A stretch of DNA of 64,000 nt from Paragorgia papillata. Lineage: Eukaryota; Cnidaria; Anthozoa; Scleralcyonacea; Coralliidae. Numbering within the stretch: position 1 is the stretch's first letter; each line of letters begins with the position of its first letter. The translations under genes and the position numbers were made by a program. The stretch lies in NCBI GenBank assembly GCA_035771165.1, contig JAWNZC010000337.1, positions 5,199,501 through 5,263,500 on the forward strand. The letters are read 5' to 3'. A model generated the notes under the pieces. The model was not told the DNA's origin. It saw nothing but the letters and a program-made list of their open reading frames with translations, and searched no databases. Shown here piece after piece: positions 22,338-34,295 of this stretch.

Positions 22338-22883
22338 CTAGAACAAATAAGATAAAATATTTAATAACAAGAGGGCATCAGAGACTGCATATACCTCCGC
22401 CAGCGCATTATTTATTTATTAACATTTGTACCTAACTGATACTGGAGAAACACCAATAGGACTCGGGGTCCCTTACAAGGTTGTTCTCCTAAGATCGAAT
22501 TGTTGATTTTACAGAGGGGTGGGAGTGAACCGGAGAAAACCCTCGAAGCACAGGAGAGATCAAACATTTGAGATGTTTAAAAAGAAAACGAGCCGTCCCG
22601 CTAACCAGGCCACCTAGCTCACGAGACTATACATATATATGTATGAAGGAATAAAATGCTTGATTGCACTTGTACCAAAATTGAAAGGGTTGGTCATTGG
22701 TCTATGATCAATCTTTCCACAAACTTTCATAAAAATCTGTGCAGTATTTTGTGACATATCCTGGTGAGAGACAGACAAACAAACGGACAAACAGAGGTGA
22801 AAACATAACCTTTTGGTGGAGGTAATAATATGTAAATTAAATCAATAAGCATGCATGCACTATTGTCTCCACTTCCAACGTAC

Positions 22884-22954
22884 CCAACTGATCTTCTAAC
22901 ATTTCACATTTTCTTGTCAAATTCTGAAGACTCTGGAGTGACTGCTCTTCTTTC
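22884..22954 (-). CDS. HMMR: HMMR exon 14
   Basis: 71 nt, phase 2 to 1, acceptor GTTTTTGTTTTAG, donor TTGG|GTACGT. It encodes KEEQSLQSLQNLTRKCEMLE and so on. Coiled coil. Confidence 0.88.
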
Positions 22955-23038
22955 CTAAAACAAAAACCGAAAAATACAGTCAGTGATTATAATAAGATCG
23001 AAACGTGACAAAGGTTAAATATTTATATTAGCATATAC

Positions 23039-23189
23039 CTCGGAGGTGAATAGTGATTTTTACGCAATGTGATTGACTCCTGAATCTCCGAATATCTTTC
23101 ACTATTCACCTGTGCGCAAAACAAAATGGCGCCCAGTTTTGCTTTGTTTATCCAGCACTATTCACCTCCCACTCCGGTGAATAATTGTT
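23039..23189. repeat. Repeat with GGTGAATAGTG inverted blocks
   Basis: CGGAGGTGAATAGTGATTTT and CACTATTCACCT blocks alternate, ending CACTCCGGTGAATAATTGTT. Related to 11743-12050 by the GGTGAAT unit. Confidence 0.4.
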
Positions 23190-23376
23190 AAATATTTTTT
23201 CACAAAACCTTTGCGAAAGTCCGAACCTTCCTTTTAAAGTTTTAAAAATATATTATTTTATCACATACTAATCTACGATGAACAGAAAGGTGTCACGTCG
23301 CCGTAGTTGTACACTTTTGTAAACAACCACAGTTGTACAAATTATATAATTATTTAAGCAATAACAATGAGTTTAA

Positions 23377-23541
23377 AGCCTCTTTTCCAGTCATCGCAGA
23401 AATTAGCTTACATCGAGAACTTGCATCTAATTAAAAAGAACTAAGAGTAAAAACAAAAAGCACTGCGAGTTCTTTATAATTAGATGCAAGTTCTCGCAGC
23501 GTTGCAGCAAGACTGTTTCTGCGATGACTGGAAAAGAGGCT
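23377..23541. mobile_element. Foldback MITE with TTAA/TTAG flanks
   Basis: AGCCTCTTTTCCAGTCATCG and its inverse are the ends. The inner TTAGATGCAAG and CTTGCATCTAA units are shared with 2590-2700. TTAA on the left and TTAG on the right suggest a piggyBac-like target. Confidence 0.6.
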
Positions 23542-24026
23542 TTAGAGGCATTTTTTTGACTGGAAGAATTACAACACACAGTTTTTTACTGTATATGGCA
23601 AAACATCCTGTGAAACTTGATCAAGTATATTTTTCAATCACAAAGGTATTATATATTTAACCATTATATAACCATTTTAGTATACACATTTTTTTCAAAT
23701 TTTTTCATTATCCAAAAAATCGTTCTTGGGTTCAAACTCCCTCTCGTGTGTGAATCATGTTATGTGAATACAGGAAACCATTTTCATATTTCTCTAATGG
23801 ACGGTATTGTTTAAAAGCATTTTTAATTACCACTAGAAATTGAAAAAAGAACTCACAAAACAACAAACATTTACTTTAAACAACAAACATTTACTTTAAA
23901 AAACAACTAACAAAAAACCCTTGGAAATTAAACTGCCCTATAACAGCTATTAAGTACTAAGTACTGTTGCCTTTGCATGAGCAGTAAAACGCAGGTATCA
24001 TCATTATATTAGGTAGTGTAGAATAC

Positions 24027-24146
24027 CTTCTAGTTTCATCTCTTAAGTGGGACATTTCTTGCTGAGCTTCGTTCACAACGTTCACGTGCCTTTCCTCGAG
24101 ATCTTTAATAGACACAACTAACGTCTCTTTTTCCACCCTTAAGATT
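24027..24146 (-). CDS. HMMR: HMMR exon 13
   Basis: 120 nt, phase 2 to 2, acceptor CTTTGATTAG, donor GAAG|GTATTC. It encodes ILRVEKETLVVSIKDLEERH and so on, coiled coil. Confidence 0.88.
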
Positions 24147-24227
24147 CTAATCAAAGTAAACGAAGCATGTTGATGAAAATTGTGTGAACAAGAGTGAATA
24201 ATTTATAGCAAACCCTCTTTAAAGTGA

Positions 24228-24345
24228 CTATGACACGAAAATTAAGTCTGTCTTATTTGAAAGAACCTTTAAAATACATACAACGCAACATATTTTTCAG
24301 TTTTTGGTTTCCTTGCCTCGTTGTTGAGGTATTTGAGTTTAGTAG
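24228..24345. repeat. Half copy of the 24522 MITE
   Basis: AGTGACTATGACACGAAAAT and AAGTCTGTCTTATTTGAAAG match the left arm of 24522-24998, with TTAA just before it. The right half is missing and it runs into the GGTAA satellite. Confidence 0.65.
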
Positions 24346-24354
24346 TTATTCATG

Positions 24355-24520
24355 TAAGGTAGGTAAGGTAAGGTAAGGTAAGGGTAAGGGTAAGGGTAAG
24401 GGAAAGGGAAAGGGAAAGGGTAAGGGTAAAGGGTAAAGGGTAAAGGGTAAAGGGTAAAGGGTAAGGGTAAGGGTAAGGTAAGGTAAGGTAAGGTAAGGTA
24501 AGGTAAGGTAAGTTAAGTTA
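24355..24520. repeat. GGTAA / GGGTAA / AAAGGGT microsatellite
   Basis: About 165 bases of AGGTA, AGGGTA, AGGGAA and AAAGGGT units with symmetric order (short units at both ends, long units in the centre). It sits between a half MITE and a full MITE. Confidence 0.9.
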
Positions 24521-24521
24521 A

Positions 24522-24998
24522 AGTGCCTATGAAACGAAAATTAAGTCTGTCTTATTTGAAAGAACACTTAAAATGATAGAGTAACATCTATTGAAGTTTT
24601 TCGTTTCCTTGCTTCGTTCTTGAGATATTTCAGTTTGTTTGATATGCAAATTAAACATTTTCACGTCACATGGGCATAATGAGTTATCGAAAAACGTTAT
24701 ATATCTTTGCTATTATCAAACGAAAATAATTCGAACGAAGCAAGTGCTTGTGTTTCGCCCAGAACACTAAACATGTAGATTTTCAAGTGATTATATTTGA
24801 TAATAGCAAAGATATAATTATAACGTTTTTCGATAACTCATTATGCACGTGCGACGTTAAAATGTTTAATTTGCTTATCAAACAAACTGAAATATCTCAA
24901 GAACGAAGCAAGGAAAAGAAAAACTGCAAAAGATGTTACTCTATCATTTAAAGTGTTCTTTCAAATAAGGCAGACTTAATTTTCGTTTCATAGGCACT
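24522..24998. mobile_element. piggyBac-like MITE, TTAA target duplication
   Basis: The ends AGTGCCTATGAAACGAAAAT and its inverse, arms of about 220 bp, are flanked by TTAA (24518-24521, 24999-25002). It shares TTTGAAAGAAC with the 5140 and 18758 elements. Confidence 0.85.
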
Positions 24999-25470
24999 TT
25001 AAGGTACACTTTATTTAGTCACGCTAACCCCTTCAACAAAATAATGTTGATTTCCAAGGGGGCGTGAAAACTATATAAAACGATTATATAATACAAATAA
25101 ATATTTGTAGTTATACAAAGAGAAAATTATTTACAAATGTACATAAACTGATAAAAGAAATAAATATTAGTATACTTGATTAGTTACAGGCTAGTTAAAG
25201 GCCATAGTTTCAGTAAGGAGAATATTGAAATTATTTAATGTCTCCGTGTTTCTCAATTCATTGGAAAGACTATTCCATAATTTAGCTCCACTATAACTCA
25301 GACTTTTTTTCATGTATTCCGTTTTCGGAAATGGCAAATAAAGCTTCATATGTCGCTATTCAGTGGATACAATTTGTTAATAAATTAAGTTGTTCAAAGC
25401 ACGACTAGGCGATCATCAGTTGTATAAGTACACACATACACAAACGTGTTGACCAAGCTATCGGCAAGGG

Positions 25471-25540
25471 CCTCCCGTAGCTCAATGGTCAGAGCACTGT
25501 ACAGAATCGCAAGATCGCGGGTTCGATTCTATCCGGGAGG
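25471..25540 (+). repeat. tRNA-like pseudogene or SINE head
   Basis: Acceptor stem CCTCCCG/CGGGAGG pairs fully, the A box TAGCTCAATGGTCAGAGC and the B box GGGTTCGATTC are good. The anticodon stem (CTGTA against GCAAG) does not pair, so a functional tRNA is unlikely. Confidence 0.6.
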
Positions 25541-25837
25541 TCTTGATACTGTATTAATTTTTCTTCAAATTTTCCACCAAAAATCCTTAGAACATGTAGC
25601 AAAACGCAAAATATTGCTTCTGGTTTAAAATGTATTTGTTTATCTGCAATCAAATATCAAATAAAGGATCCAAAGCTCAAAATAACGTCCCAGAACTATA
25701 CGCCGATCAAATGGTCGGTCATCACAATTTTTGCTAACGACTTGCCAAGATTTTGGACGATTTTGGAAGGTCACTTTCCGGTGACCGGCGTTATTTTGAC
25801 TTCTGGGATAAAAAAAACACACATCACATGCACTTAC

Positions 25838-26079
25838 TTCATTTCATCATTGATTTTCTTTTGCACGTCAAAAGATTCGTCCACCTCTTGTTGAAACTCT
25901 TCTATTCTGTTCTTATAAACGTTGATTGTTTCCTCCATCGATTCACGCTGTTCATTCAGCTCTGACAGAGCAGCTATTTTTCCACGAAGTGAAGTTTCAA
26001 GTGAATTTACTTGGATTTTATATTCCTCCTGACATGATGACAACTGCTTTTCCAAGCATTCCTTACTAGCGTTAATGTT
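25838..26079 (-). CDS. HMMR: HMMR exon 12, longest exon
   Basis: 242 nt, phase 0 to 2, acceptor AATTTGTAG, donor GAA|GTAAGT. It encodes residues 296-375, starting NINASKECLEKQLSSCQEEY and including ALSELNEQRESMEETINVYK. Continuous heptads through the central rod. Confidence 0.92.
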
Positions 26080-26122
26080 CTACAAATTATTACGAACGGT
26101 ATATCAAATATAATTTGCAAAA

Positions 26123-26479
26123 TAGAGCCGCGCCCATCGGATCATTTTCGTAATCGATTAATCGTGGTTATCAATCGATGAATCGTATTACGCGAATCGT
26201 ATCGCATTAATCCTAATGTTTCGTGTACCACAATTGAAGTATATGTAGAAATTGAGTTGAAAGACTGTTTTACCAACGTTAAGGTTATATTTAACAGAAG
26301 ACCTTTATATTTAAACTGAATAGCTGACCATGATGATCAAAAACAATATTAACGTGAATAAACAGTATGCTTAGCTGTCTGTCGTCGATGATCCGATTAT
26401 TGATATCAGTAATCGAATGCCGGGAGAAAAAATGAAAAATGATTAATCGATACTAATCGATGCATCGGGTGCAGCTCTA
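26123..26479. mobile_element. hAT-like MITE with TAGAGC..GC..CCGATG ends
   Basis: TAGAGCCGCGCCCATCGGAT and the inverse of GCATCGGGTGCAGCTCTA form the ends. The interior has several ATCGATTAATCG units. Flanks TTGCAAAA and TCTCAAAA match at 6 of 8 positions. The TAGNGCTGCACCGAT type of end is common in hAT elements. Confidence 0.65.
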
Positions 26480-26674
26480 TCTCAAAATCAACCATGTACG
26501 ACTTGTTTTCAAAAGACCGAAAAATTATCCGTTTCGTCACTATAGTTTCGTAAAAAAGAATAATATATCAGGAGACTGACAACCCGAAAAACAATCAGTT
26601 CTGTTTTATATGATCAAGTCGAAATATTGCACTCGGGAACACTCACAGCGGTAAGTAGTTCGTGTTAAGTCCAC

Positions 26675-27767
26675 ATAATAGCTTGCATAGATATATAGCA
26701 GTGATTATAAGATATGCATGGTTGGTTCGTGGTTGTTTCTTGTAGTACTAACCTTAACACTATCCCTAACATGCAGTAAGACCAACCCCAAACATGCCTT
26801 GACCTATTTTGCACTCGGGAACACTCACAGCGGATGTTTTTCTTTAACGATCGTTTCAACGAACGTTTTTCTTTTATTTAACACCTCTGAAGACGTTGTT
26901 TCTGTTCAGCAAGGGTGGACATAAACAGCTTTTTCACTTTATTAATTTATCTATTTTTACTCTCGCTCATCCTTTTTACACCCCCTCCTTTTTACTCATC
27001 GACGGTATGAATAGCAAATGTCTTTCGCATCTCATTATCTATTTGTTATTATACAATACCCTGGTTGCTATGCGTGTTTTCATTGGTTGTTGCCCATGAT
27101 CTATTAGAGGACAGACGCATGGTCACGTCAGATCACGTCAGCTGACTTGCTTTTTTCCTTTTTCATGCCCCAAAATCCGGCAAGAGTTTCGACAAAAACC
27201 TTTTAAACTTTTATTGTATAAAACAAATAGATTCCATTTTTTTGTTGTCTGTTCAGTTATAGATGCACAGAGGACGTCACAACGTGGTAAGAACATCAGT
27301 GACCCACTCGACTGCGTCTCGTGGGCCACTTTTTTGTTCTTACAACGTTGTGACGTCATCTGTGCATCTATAACTGAACAGACAACGGCAAAATGGAATA
27401 TATTTGTTAATTGTTATTTTGCTTTGATTGGCTAATTTTTCGCATCTCATTATCAATTTGTTATTGTCATTTTTATCTGATTGGCTTATTTTTGGTCACA
27501 TGATTACCTTTCGTATATAAGCTCATTGTTTGTTTACACTCTTTACGTTTCTCTCTGACGAAGGGGCTTCGCTCGAAACGTTAGATTCCTACGTTCTCTG
27601 TTTCGGCAGTATATCTAACCTTACTATATTTCGATAATAGCTTGCATAGATATATAGCAGTGATTATGAGATATGCATGGTTGGTTCGTGGTTGTTTCTT
27701 GTAGTACTAACCTTAACACTATCCCTAACATGCAGTAAGACCAACCCCAAACATGCCTTGACCTATT
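26675..27767. repeat. 134-bp direct repeat flanking an 825-bp insertion
   Basis: ATAATAGCTTGCATAGATAT to GCCTTGACCTATT occurs at 26675-26808 and again at 27634-27767 with a single visible difference. The outermost sequences AAGTCCACATAATAG (from 26667) and CTATTATGTGGACTT (to 27793) are inverted and flanked by TA, so an older MITE was split. The inserted part ends with a CTGACGAAGG Penelope-like hairpin and includes a 27225-27400 foldback. Confidence 0.75.
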
Positions 27768-27794
27768 ACCTAACCCAACTATTATGTGGACTTT

Positions 27795-28080
27795 ACATTT
27801 AAAGTACTTAGTTAAGTATAAGAACGATCTTGATGAACGTAGAATCTCACAGACGTATATCGTACGTTACAAAGGCTCTCCAAAATAAATGCCCTGAAGG
27901 TATAAACGAAATATTTAAAGTTTCAAATAATGAAAAATACAATTTAAGGAGTAACAACTCAGTGCTGATGCTATCGAAACCAAAAACAAATGCAACGAAC
28001 AGGAGCTTTAACTATGCAGCCGCCAAAAGCTGGAATTCTCATTCTAGTAGTGTTAATGAGGATTAAAATTTTCAACGGAT
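27795..28080 (+). pseudogene. Non-LTR retrotransposon reverse transcriptase, C-terminal fragment
   Basis: The frame reads ALQNKCPEGINEIFKVSNN, YNLRSNNSVLMLSKPKTN and SFNYAAAKSWN. The pattern (K..P..L...F, YNLRS, P..T....SF.Y.AA..WN) is typical of the C-terminal end of CR1/L2-like reverse transcriptases in marine invertebrates. Only about 80 codons remain. The LINE class is an inference. Confidence 0.6.
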
Positions 28081-28196
28081 AAATGTTAGCTTAAATCTTG
28101 ATTTTTACTAAAAAATTTGTATAGGTAATAGCATGGTTTCGAGTGCAATTTGGAAAAAACATGCACGAGTGAGATTTGATAGTCTTTATATTTGAG

Positions 28197-28414
28197 ACAA
28201 AATAAAAGTTTATGAAAATTGCTGTTTTACTTACATGTTTATTGCGTCAATACGTTTGTCTTTGTGAAATTTTGGATCATTCCGCCAATTAGTCCTCCAG
28301 TTTCGAAAACCCGAAGGAATAATTGGCGGAATGATCCAAAATTTCACAAAGACAAACGTATTGACACAATAAACATGTAAGTAAAACAGCAATTTTCATA
28401 AACTTTTATTTTGT
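28197..28414. repeat. Near-perfect hairpin, about 97-bp arms
   Basis: ACAAAATAAAAGTTTATGAA to CATTCCGCCAATTA is inverted on the right with one clear mismatch. The loop is about 24 bases (includes TCCTCCAGTTTCGAAAACCC). The arm is far better preserved than most foldbacks in the window. Confidence 0.85.
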
Positions 28415-29072
28415 TGAATATTCGTACGGTAGCGTTTGCGTTTTAATATAAATAAAACATGGCATGTCGGGTTTATATGTAGCCTACGTGCAGTCCCAGA
28501 CTGTTTATAAAATCTCACCGAAACCACATCAGTAAGACAAATACACTTTGTACTAGAGATAAGTACACTATATTTCAGTATATTACAAGAATTTAAAGCA
28601 ATTATGAGAAAATATTCTATCATTTTGACTTAAATTCGTGTACACATAACTGCTCACATCATGAGTTTGGGCGACCTGTGCTAACACCTATAATTGTGAA
28701 CTCAAACTACCAATCCGCGAGCTAACGCCCATAATCACGGGCTCAAATAACCAAAGCCATTTTATTGTTGCACAACAGGTGGGCAACAAACACTAACACC
28801 TATTTTTCGTGAACACGCCCCGAAGATTGTATTCCGCAGTTTAAAATGAACATGGGTTCTTTATCGCTCAAGAAAGCTCAAATTCTGACAAACTCAACCA
28901 AGCTCACGAATGATTCACAAAAACCAACAACTGATCTTTAATAATGTCTGTACATGCCAGTGTTACTCGAACTGAAAGTAGACATTATTAGAACAAGTAA
29001 CTTAATATGCGTATCTCGAGTACTCGAATTAGACGTAGTCAAATTCTGTGAAAGAAAATTGGGTAATATTAC

Positions 29073-29146
29073 CTTGCAAACGTTTTTAATATCTTCGAGC
29101 CGATCATGTAAAGTTAGTTTGTCTTGTTGCAAAGCAATCGTTATTC
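29073..29146 (-). CDS. HMMR: HMMR exon 11
   Basis: 74 nt, phase 1 to 0, acceptor TATTTCTAG, donor CAAG|GTAATA. It encodes ITIALQQDKLTLHDRLEDIK and NVCK. Coiled coil. Confidence 0.85.
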
Positions 29147-29243
29147 CTAGAAATAACAAATAATAAGATAACTTAAGTATTAAGAGAACGAGTACTTACA
29201 AAAAAATACTGTAATAGTGTCAATACCAGAAGGAAATCATTGC

Positions 29244-29663
<420 letters not shown>

Positions 29664-29743
29664 TTTGATTCGGATTTATGAAATCCGAAAAACCCACTTT
29701 ACTTAACAAAAAATCAGGCAACAAAGGTAGGAATGTAGGTAGC

Positions 29744-29830
29744 GCACCATCGACCCGCACACCGCTATCAACCCACACACCGCCATCAACCCACACACCC
29801 AGAAGCGTGCCATCAACCCACACACCCATT
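29744..29830. repeat. Minisatellite, CCATCAACCCACACAC unit
   Basis: Five imperfect copies of a 17-18 bp unit. The following bases (GCCGCCTGAAGATCGCCC..GTGAAACTG) resemble the CTGANGA...GAAAC unit seen in the Penelope-like ends. Confidence 0.7.
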
Positions 29831-30022
29831 AGCAATGACGTAAACAACTCAACCTATTTAAGACAGCGCCGAATCGAAAATCTTCAGCCGCCTGAAGATC
29901 GCCCAGCGTGAAACTGACAGTAGTGACCATCAACATTTGAGGTAAGCCCACTTATAGTATATTCCCTCTATCTTTACGGTATTGAGCACTTTTCAACATT
30001 TCGCGAACAACACTTTGTTTGT

Positions 30023-30056
<34 letters not shown>

Positions 30057-30719
30057 CAATACTTCGAAGAGAATGACTTAATTTCCGAGTAAAAATACGC
30101 CTTGAAGTTTCAATATAAAGTTTCAAAACTTTAGTTATGATATTTTACCTGGACACACACAATAACAAATAGAAATTCAAGGAATGTGTTAAGAATAGCC
30201 CCCGCCGCAAGGTTTCGGCTAAAAGGGATGACTCAGTCCTTTCGCGGCCTTTTCAAAATATGTCGTCAAATATGTTTTTCCAAAAAGCTAGGGGTTAAAC
30301 CAAATTTCTGATTGGGGTATCAAAAACATTGCTAAAATCTTGAGACTCACTGAAGCTTGACGGCAAATTTGGAAAAATAAATCTGACGACATATTTTGGA
30401 AAAGCCGCGAAAGGACTGGACGGGTCCTTTTGAGTCATCCCTTTTAACCTCGACCTTGCCGCAAACGTTCCAAACCCTATATTAGGACTGTCTTTCTTAA
30501 ATCAATAATTCATTAAATTTCTCAAAAATAAGAAAAATCAACGCCGCATGCATGGATGAGGGCTTGCCTTAAATACTTCTTAAAATCAACTTTCATGCCG
30601 ATTTTCTGAAGAAGCGAGTCCAAATATACAGTCAAGTATACTCATAACCGTTCTTCTTTGGTCTTCAAAACACCTTGAAGTTCGTTACAAAAATCGGCTT
30701 CGCCTCGATTTTTCAACTC

Positions 30720-30925
30720 CTCTAAGTGTTATGATAAGTTGTACGTACACATGTAGTACGTTTGTGAGCTTGGTGATATGTAACAGAAAATATTTCTGAG
30801 CCCCAGACAGGGTTCGAACCTGCAACCTTAGCTCTCTTTCCATCTGAGCCTCAGTGGCTCAATGGTTAGAGAGTCTAACTGGTCATTAGAAGGTTGCAGG
30901 TTAAAAACCCTGTCTGGGGCTCAGA
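30720..30925. repeat. tRNA-derived SINE with inverted partial head
   Basis: A minus-strand partial (30796-30829: CTGAGCCCCAGACAGGGTTC) is followed by a plus-strand copy (30845-30924) with TGGCTCAATGGTTAGAG, an anticodon loop CTGGTCA on a TCTAA/TTAGA stem (GGT, Thr), and CCCTGTCTGGGGCTC. The B box is damaged (GGTTAAAAACC). Confidence 0.55.
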
Positions 30926-31309
30926 AATCTTTTTTGAGTAATTGAGCTTGACGAACGTCCACCAAACGTCTCCTCGAGGTGTATTGAAAGCGGAGAAAAA
31001 ACTCACTGGTGTGAACTATTACCTAATTCATGAAAAATCAAATAAAAAGAAATTAATATTCAATCAATATTTGTATAAATCGGAATAAAAACAAAGCGTC
31101 CTGATATGTATCAGTATTCCGTCTGTTTTTCTCAGCTGACTGCATGTATATAATATTCTAAAACTCATTAATAAGTCTCACAAAGAAAATCCATGTTTAA
31201 CCCTTTGAAGCCTGAAGACGAGTCTTTAGTATTTTATCTGGCTAACGCCAGACGATTTTATTCAGCACAGGGAGAATGAGGGTCTATATATGTGAATCAA
31301 CAATCGAAA

Positions 31310-31440
31310 TATAGTAAGGTTAGATATACTGCCGAAACAGAGAACGTAGGAGTCTAACGTTTCGAGCGAAGGCCCTTCGTCATATTTCGATTGTTGTTTC
31401 TACACTGCCTACGCAGCACGCTACTTTTATTTCTATATAT
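31310..31440. repeat. CGAAGG hairpin unit (Penelope-like end)
   Basis: TTAGATATACTGCCGAAACA, GGAGTCTAACGTTTCGAGCG and CACTGCCTACGCAGCACGC are shared with 12418-12590 and 45235-45390. Confidence 0.45.
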
Positions 31441-31899
31441 GTTATATAGATTCCTCTTGATTTACATAAACTTTAGCTTTGATTTTCTCGACTTAGATAA
31501 CGTGTTTTTTTTTAGAAGAATTACTACGCCAATGAACTTACCAAATAGATCGTTTTAGAAGTAATTTACAGAATTCGTGTCCGTTCTGTATCGGGATACA
31601 GGCACTCGGCTTCGCCTCGTGTCTTTATACCCCGATACAGAACAGCCGCTGATATTTTAACTATCACTTAAAATCGTTGATAAACCTGAATAATTAGATG
31701 TGCGAGCTGATAAGCCATGCACATATAAAACATTCGCATCCAATCTTTACCTAATTTACAAACTCTAACGTTCGGCTCAAATTTTTCTATCAGATCGGTT
31801 GCTACGAAGAAAAAAGCAGTCTACAAGCGAATTTAGAGTAGTTTCGGGGCTTCACAAAACCAGGATGACGTTTTTCAACCTAATCTGTATATTATTACC

Positions 31900-32190
31900 C
31901 TGCGAGACAGAGCCCCTTTCCGACCTACGCAGGCGGGGGCGGGGGAAGTGGGCTCTGCCAACAAACTCGATATTTCTTTTTGAGCATGCGTGAACGGTTC
32001 TCAGGATACTATTTTGGGCCCAGGCTCTAACGCGTTATTTTCCTGCTTACGCGTGTTGATGAACTAGAACGTGTTTGACTAGTTTAAAACCTGACTGACT
32101 CGCCCCAAACTTTGGGCGAAGATCGAGTTTGTTGGCAGAGTCCACTTTCCCTCGAAGCCTGCGTAGGTCGGAAAGGGGCTCTGACTCGCA
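31900..32190. mobile_element. Foldback MITE with CCCTGCGAG ends
   Basis: CCCTGCGAGACAGAGCCCCT and GAAAGGGGCTCTGACTCGCA close the element. The internal TTGTTGGCAGAGTCCAC and GTGGGCTCTGCCAACAA are inverted. It is a second copy of 14876-15145. Confidence 0.7.
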
Positions 32191-32393
32191 GGCTATCTGT
32201 ATATATAAAGTGCAAAAAATGTAATAAACTTGCTCAATCAAACAATCACTTGCTCCGTCGAGGCGTTGCCCTGGTTATGGTATAAATTGGCCTATGGCTA
32301 TAAGCTCTGGACAAACGCAGTGGTTTATCGATTCAGCCTTACAGAACTTTTAATGCAGGTCATGTTAGAAAAGAAAAGGACCGTCACACTTAC

Positions 32394-32459
32394 CATGAAG
32401 TTGTGTACATTGGTTTTCAAGATCTTCTCTGCTTTCTGAAATATCAGCGTTATGTTGCT
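32394..32459 (-). CDS. HMMR: HMMR exon 10
   Basis: 66 nt, phase 1 to 1, acceptor GATTTTAG, donor CATG|GTAAGT. It encodes EQHNADISESREDLENQCTQ and LH. The first codon is split with exon 9. Confidence 0.86.
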
Positions 32460-32981
32460 CTAAAATCCATCAGTAGAAATTATAGGAATTATTCAAGATA
32501 TATAGTGTTGGCTTTATATTCGATATAATTATAAATAATATTTTTTTATTGTATAAAAAATATTATCTCCGTTATTGGAGATTTATCGAGCTGTGGTCAG
32601 TCCCTGCCTTTGTATTTACTTTATATCACTATTTATTTCCTTTATATTTGTTGATTGTTTGTATGTGTGTATTATCTGGCAAATCTTGTAAAATAAAATA
32701 AAAAAATAAAATACAGTGTTTTATTGATTTTTCCGCCATTAATAAAAGTGTCTCACATGTGCGATTATTTATGATAATCGCACATGTGAAGATTATCGCT
32801 GAATAAGCATTATAGTTTAATGCTATTTTTGCAAGGCAATAGGACACTCGAAATATATTTCATATTTCCGCACATCCGTATTATTCTATATATATATAGT
32901 TACGGGCCGGTGATAATATTGAATGCCGATGTACTTTCGATAGTCGATCAATATCATTAATACGTGATTAGATGAGCATGC

Positions 32982-33903
32982 AACCTCGTCCCCAGGGCTA
33001 TTTGTGGGGGCTGGGCCAAGATGGCGGCCAAGAACAAATGGCCCTGGCACAGGCTGAGCTATCACCACATCTGATTGGTCAAGATAACATTGGATGTTTT
33101 AGGTATTCTGATTGGTGGAAACAAGGCGGGCGGCAGGCTAACTCGCGGGCATTTGTTTATAGGCTCAAATTATTAAATAAGTGATACCAGAATTGCCGGC
33201 TGTTAAAAACAACTTCAAAATGAATGAAAATGTGAGGAAAGCTGGCGAAACACCCTTAAAAACGTCGGAAGAATATGAAATGATGGGTCGTGTTGTCTCT
33301 GTGCCCTGGCTGCCATACAACGAAGGCCATGGGACGGCAATTTAGAGTGTTTTCTAAATCGGGCGAACGAAAGACTTGGTGAACAAGGTCAAAAAGTATT
33401 TTGGAAGCCAAAGGAAAGTACAACACAGGGCAGAATTTACGTGTTTGGCCATTGAGAGGCAGGCTTTTTTCAAACAAGAATTCTCGACTAAACGAAGCCT
33501 AAATATTTTTCAAAACGCTGAATTGAATCCACCGAAAACTCACGAAAACAAGGCCCGGCCAGACAACGGCAATCCAGTTTCTTGCGAATTTGGTGCAACG
33601 GTGAAGCACATGATAAATAATAAGCATTTACAGATATTTATTAAAAGTGTATTTATTTTAATAATTCGTGAATGTATTTGGAAATGGATGTTTTGATTGT
33701 TTTCAGTTTGGGTCAGTCAAGCTGAACTAAATATTCAGAAAAAAATTGAGCCTGACTAGGCGCCATAAACTTAGTGAAGACTGGGTCCGAGTCAAAATAT
33801 GACTCATTTCTTGCAGCCTGTGTCAGGGCCATTTGTTCCCGCCATTTTGTTTTTGGTCGCCATCTTGGCCCAGCCCCCACAAATGGCCCTGGGGACGAGG
33901 TTG
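32982..33903. repeat. Foldback element, 920 bp, with CAACCTCGTCCCCAGGGC ends
   Basis: The right end (CAAATGGCCCTGGGGACGAG) is the inverse of the left. The inner blocks GGGCCAAGATGGCGGCCAAG and GAACAAATGGCCCTGGCACA are inverted near 33820. A 106-codon frame inside (33376-33696) has no feature I recognise. Confidence 0.65.
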
Positions 33904-33919
33904 ATGGGCATGTTCACAT

Positions 33920-34295
33920 GAAAACGGGTTATCTCGGAGGTATAGGGATAACTCGGGGGATAGGGTCAAAGTTGACCCTATCCCTGGCCCCCGAGATAAC
34001 CCTATAGCTTCATGCGAACGCTTCACCCCGAGTTATCCCGGGCAACAGCATAATTACGCATGCGTAATTATACAAAAGTTGACATGGAGCTACGGTTAAC
34101 CCTGGCCCTAGGGTTACCCTATCGCTCAGACCGAGTTATCCCTACCCCCCGAGTTATCTCGGTCTCATGTGAATGGTTTACTTTTTTAACATGCAGATGA
34201 ACTAACATGCAGATGAACTAACATCCAGATATCTCGGGGGATAAGGTTATTCATACCCCCCCGAGATAACTCGCCTCATGTGAACAGGCCCTATA
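33920..34295. repeat. MITE of repeated GAGATAACTCGGG hairpins
   Basis: TGTTCACATGAAAACGGGTT and CTCATGTGAACAGGCCCTAT bound at least three internal hairpins built on GAGTTATC and GATAACTC with CCCTATCCC. AACATGCAGATGAACT is tandemly repeated at 34189-34220. Confidence 0.6.

Noticed and set aside
24355..24520. Possible telomeric repeat
   Set aside because: The units are GGGTAA and AAAGGGT. Animal telomeres are TTAGGG, whose rotations do not include GGGTAA, so this is a plain microsatellite.
25471..25540. Functional tRNA gene
   Set aside because: Acceptor and T arms are good but the anticodon stem does not pair and U33 is absent.
33376..33696. 106-codon frame inside the 32982-33903 foldback
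   Set aside because: No family features, no upstream start context, and located between MITE arms. Probably chance.
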